In this document: one piece after another, positions 46,898 to 59,686 of the stretch | How the letters are laid out: each line of letters starts with the position of its first letter | Numbering within the stretch: position 1 is the stretch's first letter | Assembly: GCF_933775445.1 (NCBI RefSeq) | Contig: NC_065875.1 | Coordinates: forward strand, 7,887,001 to 7,951,000 | Length of the DNA: 64,000 bases | Direction: 5' to 3' | Source: Argentina anserina | Taxonomy: Eukaryota; Streptophyta; Magnoliopsida; Rosales; Rosaceae | The notes under the pieces: generated by a model | The model's database searches: none | Told to the model about the DNA's origin: nothing | What the model saw: the letters and a program-made list of their open reading frames with translations, nothing else | Program-made: the position numbers and the translations under genes

Positions 46898-47705
46898 AGT
46901 CGCTCTTTTGTTAATAGTAAGGATAGAGAGACACTAATTAAGTGTCAGAAGATGTCGTCTTATATTCCAAAGTTTGAATGTCTTCTTGGAAAGCAGATTG
47001 TTAAACTTGAGGTCAGTAATGAATGTAAATTTGCCCTCATCATTTTATCTATATTTGTTTTCCTCTTTTCCTTAAGAAGTATATTGTATTTTTGGCTTTG
47101 ATAATTCATTGTGCTGTGATTAACATGATATACTTCTTTCATCTAACTTCCTGTTGGTACCTCTTTATATGGCACTGGGGAGGTTAGTGGGCAACTTGAG
47201 CGGACAAGAAAAAGAGTAAGTCACTACCAATGCATATATGTTGGGTAGATTACTGAATTTGATGCTGGCATGATACCAGTGGTTCAAGTTATTTAGACTG
47301 TTGATGAAACCTCTTATTTTGTGTCAGGAAATTTAGTAGTTCTGTTTGTTTTAGGTTTTTACTTGGAACACGGATGCGTGGGGATATGGTTCTGGAACTA
47401 CGTCATTGTACCAGTCGCATCCATGGGTGCTAGCTGTTCTACCTTCCGGAGAGGCATTAGGAGTTCTTGCAGATACCACAAAGCGCTGTGAGGTGCTATG
47501 ATTTAGTCGTCTTTGGAAATTAACTTTAAAATATCATTATTGATTTTGCAACCTACATCTTGGAGTATATTATTTTCTCACTGGCAGATTGATTTAAGAA
47601 GAGAATCAATGATACATTTCATTGCTCCATCCTCTTATCCGATCATTACTTTTGGGCCATTTGCTTCACCAAGTGCTGTTTTAATAGCTCTATCACATGT
47701 AATTG
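46898..47705 (+). pseudogene. Heteroglycan glucosidase (GH31) fragment, four exons, captured by CACTA
   Basis: Four exons with introns are visible: about 46898-47011 (SFVNSKDRETL; YIPKFECLLGKQIVKLE), 47147-47215 (LPVGTSLYGTGEVSGQLERT), 47355-47492 (NTDAWGYGSGTTSLYQSHPW; GVLADTTKRCE) and 47588-47705 (SSYPIITFGPFASPSAV). This is the N-terminal part of the plant cytosolic alpha-glucosidase/heteroglycan glucosidase family (GH31), upstream of the catalytic barrel. Exons 3 and 4 are fully open with good splice sites; the acceptor before the second exon is mutated. The copied intron-exon structure means the piece came from genomic DNA, not from mRNA. No enzyme could be made. Confidence 0.85.
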
Positions 47706-47814
47706 GTAATTTCTCAAACCTTTTAACTTGAACTTGTGTTTCTATGACAATTATGTATTCTCCATTGTTAAGTTTTGGTTCTGAACTATGTGCATTATGA
47801 TTTCAATAATCCAC

Positions 47815-48114
47815 AATTTGGAAATTCACAAGCAACAAAATACTCAAAAGAGCGAAGGAGGAATCCTGGAAGGCAAGAGAGGAATTTGTACAAGCCAATG
47901 AGAAGCTCAAGTGGGTGATGAACTTCATGTTGGAGACATTTGGATGTGAGCCACCATCGTTCCCACCCAGCCTCCCCCAAATGAGTATGAAGATGGTGAG
48001 AATGGTTCCCTTAGCCTTGGTAGTAGAATTTCTTAATTGCATGAATTGTGTATATGATTATCTTGAGAATGACCATCTAAACTCAATGATCTACACAAAC
48101 TTGCTTGTTAGATA
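47815..48114 (+). pseudogene. Coiled-coil-like frame, possible CACTA ORF remnant
   Basis: The frame begins as a charged helix (AKEESWKAREEFVQANEKLK) followed by a Pro/Ser stretch. It resembles the C-terminal tails of CACTA-encoded proteins in general style only. It ends at TAA 48113-48115. Weak. Confidence 0.35.
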
Positions 48115-48747
48115 ACTAATTGTACTCAAGGGACCATTTATATATTATCTTTCTTGAAATTGATCTTTCACATCAATATTTGATTGATCAGATTCAAATT
48201 ATAATCCATTTAATACAAATTTTGTATAATTATTAAATAAATAAATAACAATAGTAAGGTGACGAAATGTAAAATTTGGTATTTATTTTTAGGTCCACAT
48301 TTAACTCTTTTCTCGTTGGCTTATATTTCGCCGTCTTACACCTAAACTAACGACAAATTTCGTCACTATAGATCATCAAAATTCGTTGGCTAACAAATAT
48401 GGTGATGACAACAAGTCGCCATTTAAGTATTACAATTCATCATCTTAGATATTAGGTGACAAAATACATCTCGTCGCCTAAGAATTATACATTGTCAACT
48501 TAGTTGTAACACAACAACAAATATGTCGTCATTTAAGTATTAAAATTTCGTCAACTAAGTAATAAAGTGACGGTCGTACTTTTGTCGTCTTACCAACGCT
48601 CTTAGATGACGAATGACTTAATTTCGTCATCTAAGTACTTGGATGACAGCGTCTACTTGACGGAACTTAGATGACGACAATTTCGTCACCTAGTGACTTA
48701 AGACGACGAAAATAGGATCTTAGGTGACGAAATGTCGTTGTCGTTGA

Positions 48748-51032
48748 ATTCAATTATTTTTTAGCATAGAAAAATCCTCATAAATGGCTCCGGAGTCCAA
48801 AAAATTATATGAAAATTAGTACGTCCTCACATTGATGTCATATATCTAGCTCTGTAAAACATTTTAAATATTTATGTTTAATTGACACGGCTACCTTAGG
48901 GGTTGAAGAATGCTACATAATGTAAATTAAGTTGATTGAGTTCCAAACGTAAACAGAAATATGTGAAATTTTTACACTATCCATCATACACTATACTGAC
49001 GACATCGTATGGTTAAAATTTCTAAATTCTTTTTTATTTGGGTAGTTAGTTTGAAAACGTACACACTTACTTAAAATCTATGAAACAAGTTATACCACTT
49101 TAGTAGACATATTGGGATTCATGTTGTTAAATTTGAAAAAAAAAATTTAACCATTAGATGCGATCACAATGGTGAGATTTGGATTTGGTTCAAATTTCAC
49201 TTTTTGACGTCACTTTCTGGGTCTTGATCAAGAGGTAAAACATGTGTAGCATCATTGTCCATAACAGTAGCTATATCCGTCGAATATCAAAATCTCAAAA
49301 AAAACTTTATGGTTGAATAGATCTAATCTTTTGGTGAGCGTGGTAATGTTCATGGAATTTTTCGAAAACCCAAGCCATTTTAGACAATTTCAAAAGTTGA
49401 AAAACCCACATAATGTCAAAAACTTCCTCATGACGCTTCTTGACTGCAAAAAAACTCTTTTTACATGACTTCACTTATTTTTTAGCTTCAAAAAATCATC
49501 ATAAATTGCTCCGGAGCACAAAAAAACATATATTTATCTTTTTTTGGTTGTTGGATTTGGTTTGGGTATTTTTTAGGGTTTAAAGTTTAGTAAAATTTAT
49601 TCTAATTATTATGTTTATAATTAATTTTTTCAGTTGGTACAACTTTTAAGTATTTTGTTATTTTTTAAAAAATTTGAAAATTTATATAAAGCCAGAAAAC
49701 TGACACATGCCGTGTTGCTAGCTTCATAAAGTTTTTAAATTGATTCAGTTATTGTTGAAATTAAAAAAAATTCTTATATAAAGTTAAGGTGTACAAAGCA
49801 TTCCCCAAAAATTACCACTCTTCCATGGCGATGCATCTGTCCATATATGAAAATTTTCATACTTTTATCTCGGCGTGATACGGCTGATCTTACAGAGTAA
49901 GAACAACGTACAAGGTTAACCAAGTAAATCGAGTCTCAAACGTTAACGAAAATAATTGAAATTTTTATAACTACCATGTTACACTAGAGTGATGACATCC
50001 TACAACCGGTTTTTAAAAATTTCATTTCCTCAATATAGTCGGTTTAGAAACTTATTGTACAACATAAAACATAATAAACTAGTCAAACCAATTTAGTTAG
50101 CATGTTATGATTCATGCACCTAAAATTGGCCAAATTGAAATTAAACCGTCAGATGTTATTTCAATGGTGAAACGCAGTTATGGTTAAAAATGTACATATT
50201 TTTATCAATGTTTAGGTCTCAATCACGAGGTAGAACTTCTTTATTATCCTTATGCCATACTGGCAGTCTTATATCCCAACGATAAATTTCTCAAAATTGT
50301 TACATGGTTAAATAAAACAGATTATTCTGATTCCCTAGTATTTTTCAAGCATCCGAGATACTTTTAAAGAGTTTTAGGAGGTTTGAGAAAATTAAAAACT
50401 CATATAGAGCTAGAATATCACCATGTGGTGCGTTTCAGGCCACATAAAGTTTTTAAAGTGATTTTACATATATTTGAAATTTAAAAAATTCTTATAAATA
50501 GCTCCAATTTTCGAAACATTCTCCGAAAATTACCCCAGTCTTCGAATAATCTGCTCTACCTACTCAAATAATAGTTTTAAAATAAATTTATCCACACATA
50601 GCTGCCTATAAGGAGATATTATTTTAATTATGGTTGATCGCGTAAATCGAGTCCCAAAGGATTACAAAATTTATTGAATTTCATATCATATCCATAATTT
50701 AATGCGGCGATCACATCCATAAGTTAGAATTTCAGTTGCAGAATTTTAATCATGTGAATTACAACGAGTTTTGTAATGTGGTATAACCTTTGTGTTAGAT
50801 TATATATAAAAATATTCATTTATAAACTAACTACGCTGAGAGAATAAAATTTAGAAAAAATAACCGTAGGATATCATTGTTATAGTATACTATGGTAGTG
50901 ATTTAAATTTCACTAATTTCGGTATTGTTTGAGCCTCAAACAACACGATTAACTATTCCTCCTTATACGTTCCTAAGAGCAGTAGTGTTACTTGAATAGA
51001 ACAATCCAAAAACATTTATACGAGTAGACAGA
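48748..51032. repeat. Satellite array, continued, increasingly diverged units
   Basis: The unit cut by the CACTA element resumes at 48748 and a further unit follows near 49480. From about 49770 the units are more diverged but keep the same order of phrases: a CTCC...CCGAAAATTACC block, a GATACGGCT block, an ATCGAGTC..AAACG block and a GTAGGATATCAT block at 50876. No gene is seen. Confidence 0.8.
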
Positions 51033-52321
51033 GTTAAACCTTATCATTTAGTCCGTGGATCCGTGAATCCCGCGGAGGCCCGTAAGTGTCCACTAATGTA
51101 TCATAACTTTTATATTAGGTTTAGAATAAAACTATCGCATTATATATTTAGTGACCTTGTAAAAATTTCATCCAATTTGGACCTCGTTTGACCGTCAGAA
51201 TTTCCGGTAAACCAAAAACACCTCTAATATGCCCTCAGGGAAGACCTTTTACCAAGATACGAACACCGAAACCCGTTTGCATATCTAAAATCACCTATTT
51301 TTTTTCACCGATCGTGTGCGGTCGCACCGAGGAAACCGATTTGGCAAAACTCCGGTCAATTGGGGTTTTAATATGTCAAAATGCCTATTTTTTTGTTGAC
51401 CGTATGTATGGACGGTCAAACCATGTCCAAAACGGATGAAATTTTTACGGGTTCCCTGAATATATATACCGATCACATCTGTTGTTGTCGATCGACCAAA
51501 TTTTTGAACTAGAGTTGTTGACGCCGAAGTGTCCACTAATATATCATAACCTTTATATTAGGTTTATAATAAAACTATCACATTATGAAGCGACTATATG
51601 AAGGAAACTTTTCGGAATCGATCGACACAATCTGATGTGATTGGTATATATATTAGGTTTAGAATAAAACTATCGCATTATATATTTAGTGACCATTTTA
51701 AAATTTCATCCAATTCGGACCTTTTTAACCGCCGGAATTTCCGGTAAACAAAAAACACCACTAGTATGCCCTAAGGGAGGACCCATTATTAAGATGCGAA
51801 TGCCGAAAGTTGTTTACATATTTGAAATCACCTAATCTTTATCACCGATCATGCGTGGTCTCAATGAGGAAACTCATTTAGCAAAACTTCGGTCAATGAG
51901 GTTTTATTATGTCAAAACGCCACTTTTTTGGTTGACTGTAAGTATAGACGGTCAAACCATGTTCAAAACGGACGAAATTTTTACAGGGTCCCTAAATGTA
52001 TATATCGATCACATCTACTGGTGTTGATCGAAAATATTTCGAAACTATAATTTATTTTTGCCTTTTTTAGAATGTTTTCTAATAATTATTTTATTGTTCC
52101 AAACCCTTAAATAAGAGTATTATGTTTTTTTTTCTAATACAAGCCCGCAAATCCCAGCCCTTAAAAGCCCGCAAGGCCCGTTTTAGTTGGGTTGGCTTGG
52201 ATCTTCATATTTGTGAAAAAATCCGGTCTGGTCCTGCCCGTCTCTTATTTAAATGTACTAAGGCTCAAGTCCGCCACTCATGGGCCAAGCTGGGCTGAGC
52301 CCGGCCTGTTTACGAGCCCTA
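51033..52321. mobile_element. hAT-like GC-ended element inserted in the satellite
   Basis: The right end, read on the other strand, is AGGGCTCGTAAACAGGCCGG, a hAT-style end. The left end is diverged. Flanks AGACAGAG (left) and AGATAGTG (right) agree at 6 of 8 positions and could be an old target duplication. Without this piece the satellite anchors at 50876 and 52877 are 712 bp apart, as expected. The inside matches 40442-42400. Confidence 0.6.
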
Positions 52322-54330
52322 GATAGTGTGCATCACTAGAAGATTCTAGTAATTGTTCTGGAATTTTTTGGATCATGTAGCTATTTTAAAGGAATTTTTG
52401 AAAAGTTGCCAAATCATTTAAAAGACAAATAGGTTGCCAAAATTGCGCCACACGTCCTTTTTAAAAAAATTAGTTAATTTTAAATGATATGAAATCTACA
52501 AATATTCTTTAAAAATAGCTTTGTTGCTCGAACAATTCTCTGAAAATTACTCTAATTTGATCTATTCAATCATATAAAAAATAATTAAATAATTTTAACC
52601 GCACGATACGGCTGCACCTAGAGATGTAGTGTGTTAATTAAGGTTGACCACGTAGTTCTAAATCCAAACGATTACGAAATTTTGTTGAATTTCGTACCAT
52701 ATCCATATTTTAGTGCCACGATCACATCCAAATGTTAGAATTTCAATTGCAAATTTTTAATCACATGAATTACAACATGTCTTGTAATGTGGTATAACCT
52801 TTGTATTAGGTTATATGTAAAAGTATTCGTTTATAAACTAACTACATTGAGAGAAAACAATGTAGAAAAATTGACTGTAGGATATCGTCGTTATAGTGTA
52901 CTATGGTCGTGGTTTAAAATTCACTAATTTTCGGTAATATTTGAACCTCAATCCACACAATTAACTCTTTCTATACCTCATGCATTCCTAAGAGCGCCTG
53001 TATTACTTGAATATAACAATCCAAAAATATTTATATGAGTAGATAGAGCGCATCACTAGGAGATTGTAATAATTTTCCCGGAATGTTTTGGACCCCGTAG
53101 CTATTTTTAAAGCATTTTAGAAATTGCCAAATCATTTAAAAGACAAATACGAAGCCAGAATTGTGCTATGTCTTTTTATTTTTATTTCAATTAATATTAA
53201 TTATCTAAAATATACAAATATTCTTGAAAAATAGCTCTAATACTCGAAAAATTCTCCGAAATTACCCCAGTTTCCGAATAATCCATTCTATCAACCCATA
53301 TTAAAAATTTTAAATAGTTTTAATTGCACAATATGGCTACTCGTAGGGATATAGTGTGCTAATTAAGGTTGACCGCGTGGATCGATACCCGAACAATTAT
53401 GAAATTTGTTAAACTTTATATCATATCCATATTTTAGTGCGGGCATCCAATGGTTGAAATTTCATTTTGTGAATTTCATCCACGTAAATTATAACGTGTC
53501 TAGTAATGTTGTATAACGTTTGAACAAGGTTATATGTAAATGTATTGTTTATAAACTAACTATGCAGAGAGAGTAAAAAATCACAAAAACTGACCGTAGG
53601 ATATCATTGTTGTAGTGTACTATGGTCATGGTTGAAAATTCATTGACTTTCAGTAATGTTGGAGTCTTAATCCACACGATGTACTCATACATTCCTAACA
53701 ACAGCTTTGTTACTTGAATATAACAATGTACAAACTTCTATATGATTAGATTGGTCGCATAATTAGGAAAATGTAGTAATTTTTGCGAAATGTTTCGGGC
53801 ACCATAGTTTTTTTTATAGAATTTCTGAAGTTGCCAAATCATTTAAATGACAAATGTGTTCCTAGGAATTGCGCCACCTATCCTTTTTTAAAAAAAAATT
53901 TAATTTTAAATGATATGAAATCTTCAAATATTCTTTAAAAATTAGCTTAGTCTCCGAATAATCTGCTTTATCTACTCATTTAAAAAATTTAACAACACTG
54001 TTGCCTTTAAGGAGGTAATGTGTTAATTATGGTTGACAACGTAGATCGAGACCCGAACGTTTATAAAATTTGTTGAAATTCGTGTCATAGCCATATTTTA
54101 GTGCGACGATCACATCCAACAGTCGTATTTTCATTTTTGAATTTTAGTCACGTGAATTAAATCATACGTAGTAATGTGGTATAACATTTAGCCGTTTAGG
54201 GTATATGCAACTGTATTTATTTATAAATTATCTAAACTGAGAGAATAAAATTTTGAAAAACCGACAGTAGGATATCATCGCTATAGTGTATTATAGTCGT
54301 GGTTGAAAATTTTGAGCCATCATAAATAGT
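52322..54330. repeat. Satellite array, last units
   Basis: The anchor GTAGGATATC occurs at 52877 and 53596, and in a variant (CAGTAGGATATC) at 54267, with spacings of 719 and 671 bp. GCATCACTAGRAGATT begins units near 52330 and 53050. The array stops near 54330. No gene is seen. Confidence 0.85.
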
Positions 54331-54512
54331 ACTCCTCGTTTCGATCGCATAATGTATCTCGCGTCATTTTATTCTATTTTTAAAATATATTTATTATTTA
54401 AATCAATATAATATAGTATCAACATATATATTATTTCCTTTTTTAGAGAATATATTATACAGACAATGATAAAAATGTCATTTATCAAATATGATTAAGT
54501 CATTATCAATTA
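54331..54512. other. Short AT-rich spacer
   Basis: I see no gene or repeat end between the satellite and the presumed Copia LTR start. Confidence 0.4.
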
Positions 54513-54585
54513 TGTTGGGTAGATTGACTAATAGAGCAGCACACCACGTGCCTCTTTTTTTATTCTATTCGCAAAGCACCACAAC
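54513..54585 (+). mobile_element. Presumed start of the Copia 5' LTR, left of the Mutator element
   Basis: TGTTGGGTAGATTGACTAAT has the look of a Copia LTR start. The LTR would continue at 59687 to about 60110, where a Copia primer-binding site follows; joined, it would be about 500 bp. The link is inferred because the 3' LTR is outside the window. Confidence 0.45.
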
Positions 54586-57500
54586 GGAAGAAAATCTGCT
54601 GTCCCTTTTTCTCTATCCCCTTCCCTGTCTCCCTTTTAAAATCTAACATGTGTCAATTTCATCCAAATCAGCTTAACAATATCTTACCCTGCTAACCCCG
54701 TTTAACTCTAGTCTAACCCAAAACTTAACTCAACTTTAACTCATTCTTATTTATTAATTATTTGATTATATTTTGAAAAACAAAGGGGGAGAATATCGAA
54801 CGACTCTACATCTCTTCTTCATCCTCCTCTTCCCACGTATATTGCTTTTCCCACTCTTCTGCAATGAACAAATTATATCAATTTTTTCTTGTTGATTAAT
54901 ATCCTAAAGGTTAGCCAATGAAGTAGTATTGAAGATATGCACTCTGAAGTCTCAAAAGTATATGCAACCTTGATCATGAAATCTTTCAAAGAAATACCAA
55001 AACCTCGATTATGCATTCAAATTATAAAGCTAAATGACCATTATCAGATCCTTGGGTTTGCTTGACGTGGGGATTAATTTTTCTTTAGTATTTCCAAAAG
55101 GTGCTGGTGTGTAATAAAAGTCTGGTTATATGGACGTGCTTTAATATCTTGTTTGCTTGGCTTGGTTCATACTAGTTGAACAGTAGTGTCTTATTATCAT
55201 AATTACAAGTACATACCTTCGTACAAGAGGAAATAACAGCCTTATTGTATATATTAATATGTGTTATGTTATCTAGTTGAATGCATGAATAGATAAAAGG
55301 AATAAAGATATAGAATGTTAACAACTCAAAAATGAATTCATTGAAACAGACTTACGATATTTTTAGATCAGACATTGCAAAAGAGCAACTTAGTCTCAAG
55401 TTTCATTACAAGAGAAAACAAATACCAATTGAAATGTTCATATTATGGCTCTGACAAATTACATTTTTCTATGATCTAAATAAACAGAGGACTTCAGCTT
55501 TCATCTCATGAATCATCATGCTCTCCCCTCTTCGATTTCATGATTCATCTTGGGGTTTTTGAGGTTGTGTAAAGCATGTTTGGTCTTTTTTCAGTAGAAA
55601 TTGTGCCTGCACTCACACAGTATATACTTTCATGAAACTTCTCTCAATCATACAATTAACACACTAATAAGTTTAATCAACAAGGACATGTATAAGTAAC
55701 TTAGAGATGGAACCTTGTTGATAATTTGTCGCCAAATCTTGCTGATAGTTCATTTTAGATTCTTGCGGATAATATATTCCAACATTAGAGCCTCCTAAAT
55801 TCTGTAGATATATTGAAAGTACCACACACAAAATTTCAATAACAGTAGCAAGTACTAATCAAGCACATCATAAATGTATTGGTAAAACATATAGACATTT
55901 AGGGACACTTTAATATTATTCTTGTTACCTGGACAAATTGAAATGGATATGTGAACTGCATTTGGGGCGGCAAACTAGGTGATGTAAATTTCATTCGGAG
56001 AGGCAAAAAAGGTGATGTAAATTGCGCTCGGGGAGGCAAAGCGGGTGATGTAAATTGCAGTTGGGGAGGCATGGTACTTGGCTTGTGAGTTCTATTACTG
56101 ATGTAAAATATCTGTATAAATCATATTGAAACATCATTATGTATGTCCTTAAAATTAGCGTATATATATGTGCGTGTGTGTCTAAAGCTCAGAGAGAATG
56201 ATAACGTTAAGAATACGTATTACCTCTGGGAATTGGGCTCTATGAGTCAATTCCATGTGCTGCTCCATTCTAGCATGCATAGTAGATAAAGGAATCTGGA
56301 GCAAATGTTTTTAAATTAATTCATAAATAACCAAGTAAGTAGAACATATGGCATTTTAGAATAACATTTTCATATATTACCTGAAGTAAGTGTGGTGGTT
56401 TAGGTAAAACTCTATTGTCCATACCAGATTTTGTAACAATGACCTCCTGAAAATTGAGTAAGGTGAATAAATAAGTAAATAAAGCAATAAAAGAACTCAT
56501 CTTCAACACATTAGTAAAATAAAATAAAATAAAAAGAGATACTTGTTCAGTCATTTGATCTTGTGAGGTAGGAACACTTATGGAATCAACAACTGAAGGA
56601 TGTGTTGGCAATTGCATTTGCTGTGCCGTGTGGCCTTGATCTTGTGTAGCAGGGACAAATGTGGAGGTCACAGTTGAATGATCTAATTCTGGTTCCTTCT
56701 GGTGTCTAGATGAACTATCTACATCTTTTCTAGGCCTTTTATTTCCTAGGAGCTTTTCCAAAGCATTCTTTGGTCTGATGGAATCCTCCTTACGAACAAT
56801 TCTTTCTTTAACTTTAATTCCTCTGACTCTATGCTCATCACAATCATCAGTAATAACCTCAGGTGCACAATTGTTGACAGGTGAGGTAACTTGAGGTGCT
56901 TCTTTATTGGTCTTCTTCTTCTTCAGAGTCTCTTTAACATCAGATAATGTTTTGTGAAAAGCCACTGTAGCAATCTCATAAGCTTCATCAGATTCAGTAG
57001 CAATTGTTGCAAGTTCAGTATGCAAGCGAGCCAAGTCTCTATAACGCCTTGCTATTTTTGCTTTTTCATCATCATCATCATAATCTGCTTTTGAACAAGA
57101 CACCTTTGATATTTGATCTCTGATATCTTTTCTCCATCTATTCAAGATGTATTGGTCAGGAATGGTCTTCACATTATTAGATGACAAAACCTTTAAAGCA
57201 TGTGAGCACAAGATTCCAGCAAACTCAAACTTCTTACAACTGCATGAGATAGTATTTTCGGCCAAGTCATATGTTACAATATGGTGGAAATGCTTTCCAT
57301 GAGCAGTAACTTCATATATGTGCATCGGTTCAATCTCACTAAATAACTTTAAGGTGCAATCATGAGCTTTACATAACTCAACTTGGAACCATTTAAACAC
57401 TGCTGGTGTGTACACTTTTGCTGCATTCCTCAACATTTTCACAGGGAATGACAATGAAGGGGAGATCTGACTTGCCTTGAAATCAGCAACCGACTCATTA

Positions 57501-59677
57501 TAACGACGATCGTCAACCAATCTTTGAAAGTGACGGAAAAAACGCAACAAATCATACTTGTAACTCACATACCTCTTTATAGAATTATTCATGCTTTCGC
57601 TGCGTTGGGTGGTGGTAATATCTGCACAAAATGTTTGCCGACCATAAACTAAAGCTCATTTCTCCTTCAAATCAAATAATTGGTCTAACCATTTATTTTC
57701 TTGGAGATTGTATTTTTCAAGCTTCTTCTCCCAAGCAATTAAGAAGTCTTCAACATCTTCATAGTCATATATGATACTGCTAAAGTCTTTAGCAAAATCA
57801 TTAAACTTCTCAAAGACACTCTTAAGATGCTTTGCCGCATTTTGATATATGTGTCAAATGCATAGTCAATGATGTGTTTTTGGCCATTGAGAAGCTAAGG
57901 CTTTAGCCATTGCAGCATCTTGGTATGTCAATATGTTCTTTGGTGTCTTCCCATACATTGTATTCGCAAAGGTGTCAAACAACCACTTAAAAGTGTCAGC
58001 GGTCTCATCATATAATAATGCGGCACCAAATATAAGTGTTTGTTTATGATTATTGACTCCAACAAACATCGCAAATGGCCTTCCTTCTTTGTTTTTCCTA
58101 TAGGTAGTGTCAAAACATACTACATCACCAAAATAATCATAGTCTATCTTCATCTTTGCATCAACCCAGAAAATATTGGTTATCAAATCTTCCACATTAA
58201 CTTGTATAGCATAGGAAAAACTAGGATCATTAGATTGCATCTTTTGTAAATATTCCAATACACCACTGGTATCCCCCGACATCATCTCTCTAGTCCGCTT
58301 TGAACGTAAATAGTTCCTTAAATCTTCTGCAATAAATCCTAGATGCTCACGCCCTCCAGCTTGTCGACTCAATAGCTCGAGAGTTTCTTTTGGAGCAAGT
58401 CCTGAATCATCAGCCATATCAACTTGAACATTTTGAGGAAGAGAGATTTTCCTATGAGACCGAAAGCGATGGCTCTTACTAGGAGTTGAAGTCACATGAG
58501 TATGATCAGCAACAAATTCCATAACAGTGTACTTTCCAGAAGATAGATCATATTTAATTTTCATTCTTGCTCCACAACCAAATCTTGTCTCAACACGATG
58601 AAATTTGACATATAGGCTTCTCTTGTCTTCTCTACGTTTACCTTCGGCCGCGCAAACAAAAAGCCTATCCCTCAATAACCCACTGGAGGATGTATGTGCT
58701 TTACTTAACCTAGTACCAAAACCAAATCTGTATGCATATCGATTGTAAAAAGCAACTGCATCTTTTTCTATATCAAACTCCATACCAACCACAGGAATCA
58801 ATTCTTCACTCATTCTAGAATGAATTACATCAGCATTTTCTCTAAGTCTTGTGGCTTCTTCTGACTCTTCTTCACTAACTCCAACTTCATTATTTTCACC
58901 ATCAAAATCATCATTCAAGTCTATAGTAGTACTTGTAGCCTCCTTACTCTGAAATATAAGATCAATATATTAGAGGTGCCAACTATATATATAATATTTC
59001 ATACGCTCTGGTCATATATATACTTCTTGGTAATTCAATATGGCTTGATCAATCAATGTAATCTCATTTTCAAGTGATAATCGTTCCAAATTCTGGAAAA
59101 CACACTTGCACACCAGTTCAATAAATATGTAATCTTAGTAATCTCCTCTGATCTAGTGGTACCTCAAAATCCAACACACACTACATGTATACATATTACA
59201 AAATTCTAAATTCAAAAAAAAGCTTCAATATATCTATATATAATTAAACTATATAAGCTTTAAAAAAAAACCATAATGACCTGTGTTGATTCTGCCATGT
59301 TTGAGTTCGATGGCATAGAAAATTCAGGTTCCATGGCTAGCAAGCTTGGCCTTCAAGTTTGGCAATATTCATACAAAGAACAAAACAGACAATCGAAGAC
59401 AATGAGGAAAAAAAATTCTATTTCGATTCACAACTTGGTTTTGCATCTTTTATAATTTCATTAATAGATGAAGACGAAGAAGAAGAGGAGTTAGGTTGAC
59501 GATTGATATAATCATATAATAAATAAGGATGAGTTAGGTTTTGGGTTAGACTAGAGTTAAACGGGGTTAAGAGGGGTAAGATGTTGTTAAGCTGATTTGG
59601 ATGAAATTGACACATGTTAGATTTTAAAAGAGAGACAGGGAAGGAGATAGAGAAAAAAGGACAGCAGATTTTCTTCC
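54586..59677. mobile_element. Mutator-like element (MULE), 5,092 bp, perfect 9-bp duplication
   Basis: Both ends begin GGAAGAAAATCTGCTGTCC and continue as inverted repeats of about 190 bp with few differences. The 9-bp target duplication CACCACAAC lies at 54577-54585 and 59678-59686. One FAR1/FHY3-like transposase gene fills the middle on the minus strand. The structure is complete; three stop codons in the gene are the only fault I see. Confidence 0.95.
55545..59334 (-). pseudogene. FAR1/FHY3-like MULE transposase, eight exons, three in-frame TGA
   Basis: Exons by eye: 59281-59334 (ATG, MEPEFSMPSNS), 59024-59092, 56543-58948 (802 codons), 56381-56446, 56224-56295, 55929-56111, 55714-55801 and 55545-55606, all in phase; about 1,000 codons. 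Exon 3 holds the FAR1 DNA-binding domain (EFDIEKDAVAFYNRYAYRFG), the MULE catalytic core (VVCFDTTYRKN; QDAAMAKALASQWP) and the SWIM zinc finger (CSCKKFEFAGILCSH). TGA codons lie at 57866-57868, 57854-57856 and 57656-57658, where the family has Arg or Trp. The exon-6 product has a repeat of the type PP-QFTSP. FAR1/FHY3 transcription factors descend from such transposases, but the terminal repeats show this one is still a transposon. Confidence 0.85.
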
Positions 59678-59686
59678 CACCACAAC

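Larger units (their letters stand above)
45536..48747. mobile_element. CACTA-type element carrying a glucosidase gene fragment
   Basis: It starts CACTACCTGAAAATAG and is flanked by TTC (45533-45535 and 48748-48750). Removing it restores the satellite phrase GACTTCAATT and a unit of 712 bp. Both subterminal regions are dense in TTCGTCATCTAAG and GACGACGAAA words, a CACTA habit. The right end reads GTCGTTGAA rather than GTAGTG, so it has mutated or the edge is slightly off. No full transposase is present. It holds exons of a host GH31 gene. Confidence 0.75.

Noticed and set aside
43333..54330. CRISPR-like or other short spaced repeats
   Set aside because: The repeat units are over 700 bp and contiguous; there are no short repeats with unique spacers.
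57656..57868. TGA codons of the MULE transposase as selenocysteine or programmed read-through
   Set aside because: Land-plant nuclear genes do not use selenocysteine, and the codons fit simple Arg or Trp to stop transitions.
55545..59334. FAR1-RELATED SEQUENCE transcription-factor gene of the host
   Set aside because: It lies between 190-bp terminal inverted repeats with a 9-bp target duplication, so it is a transposase and not a domesticated gene.
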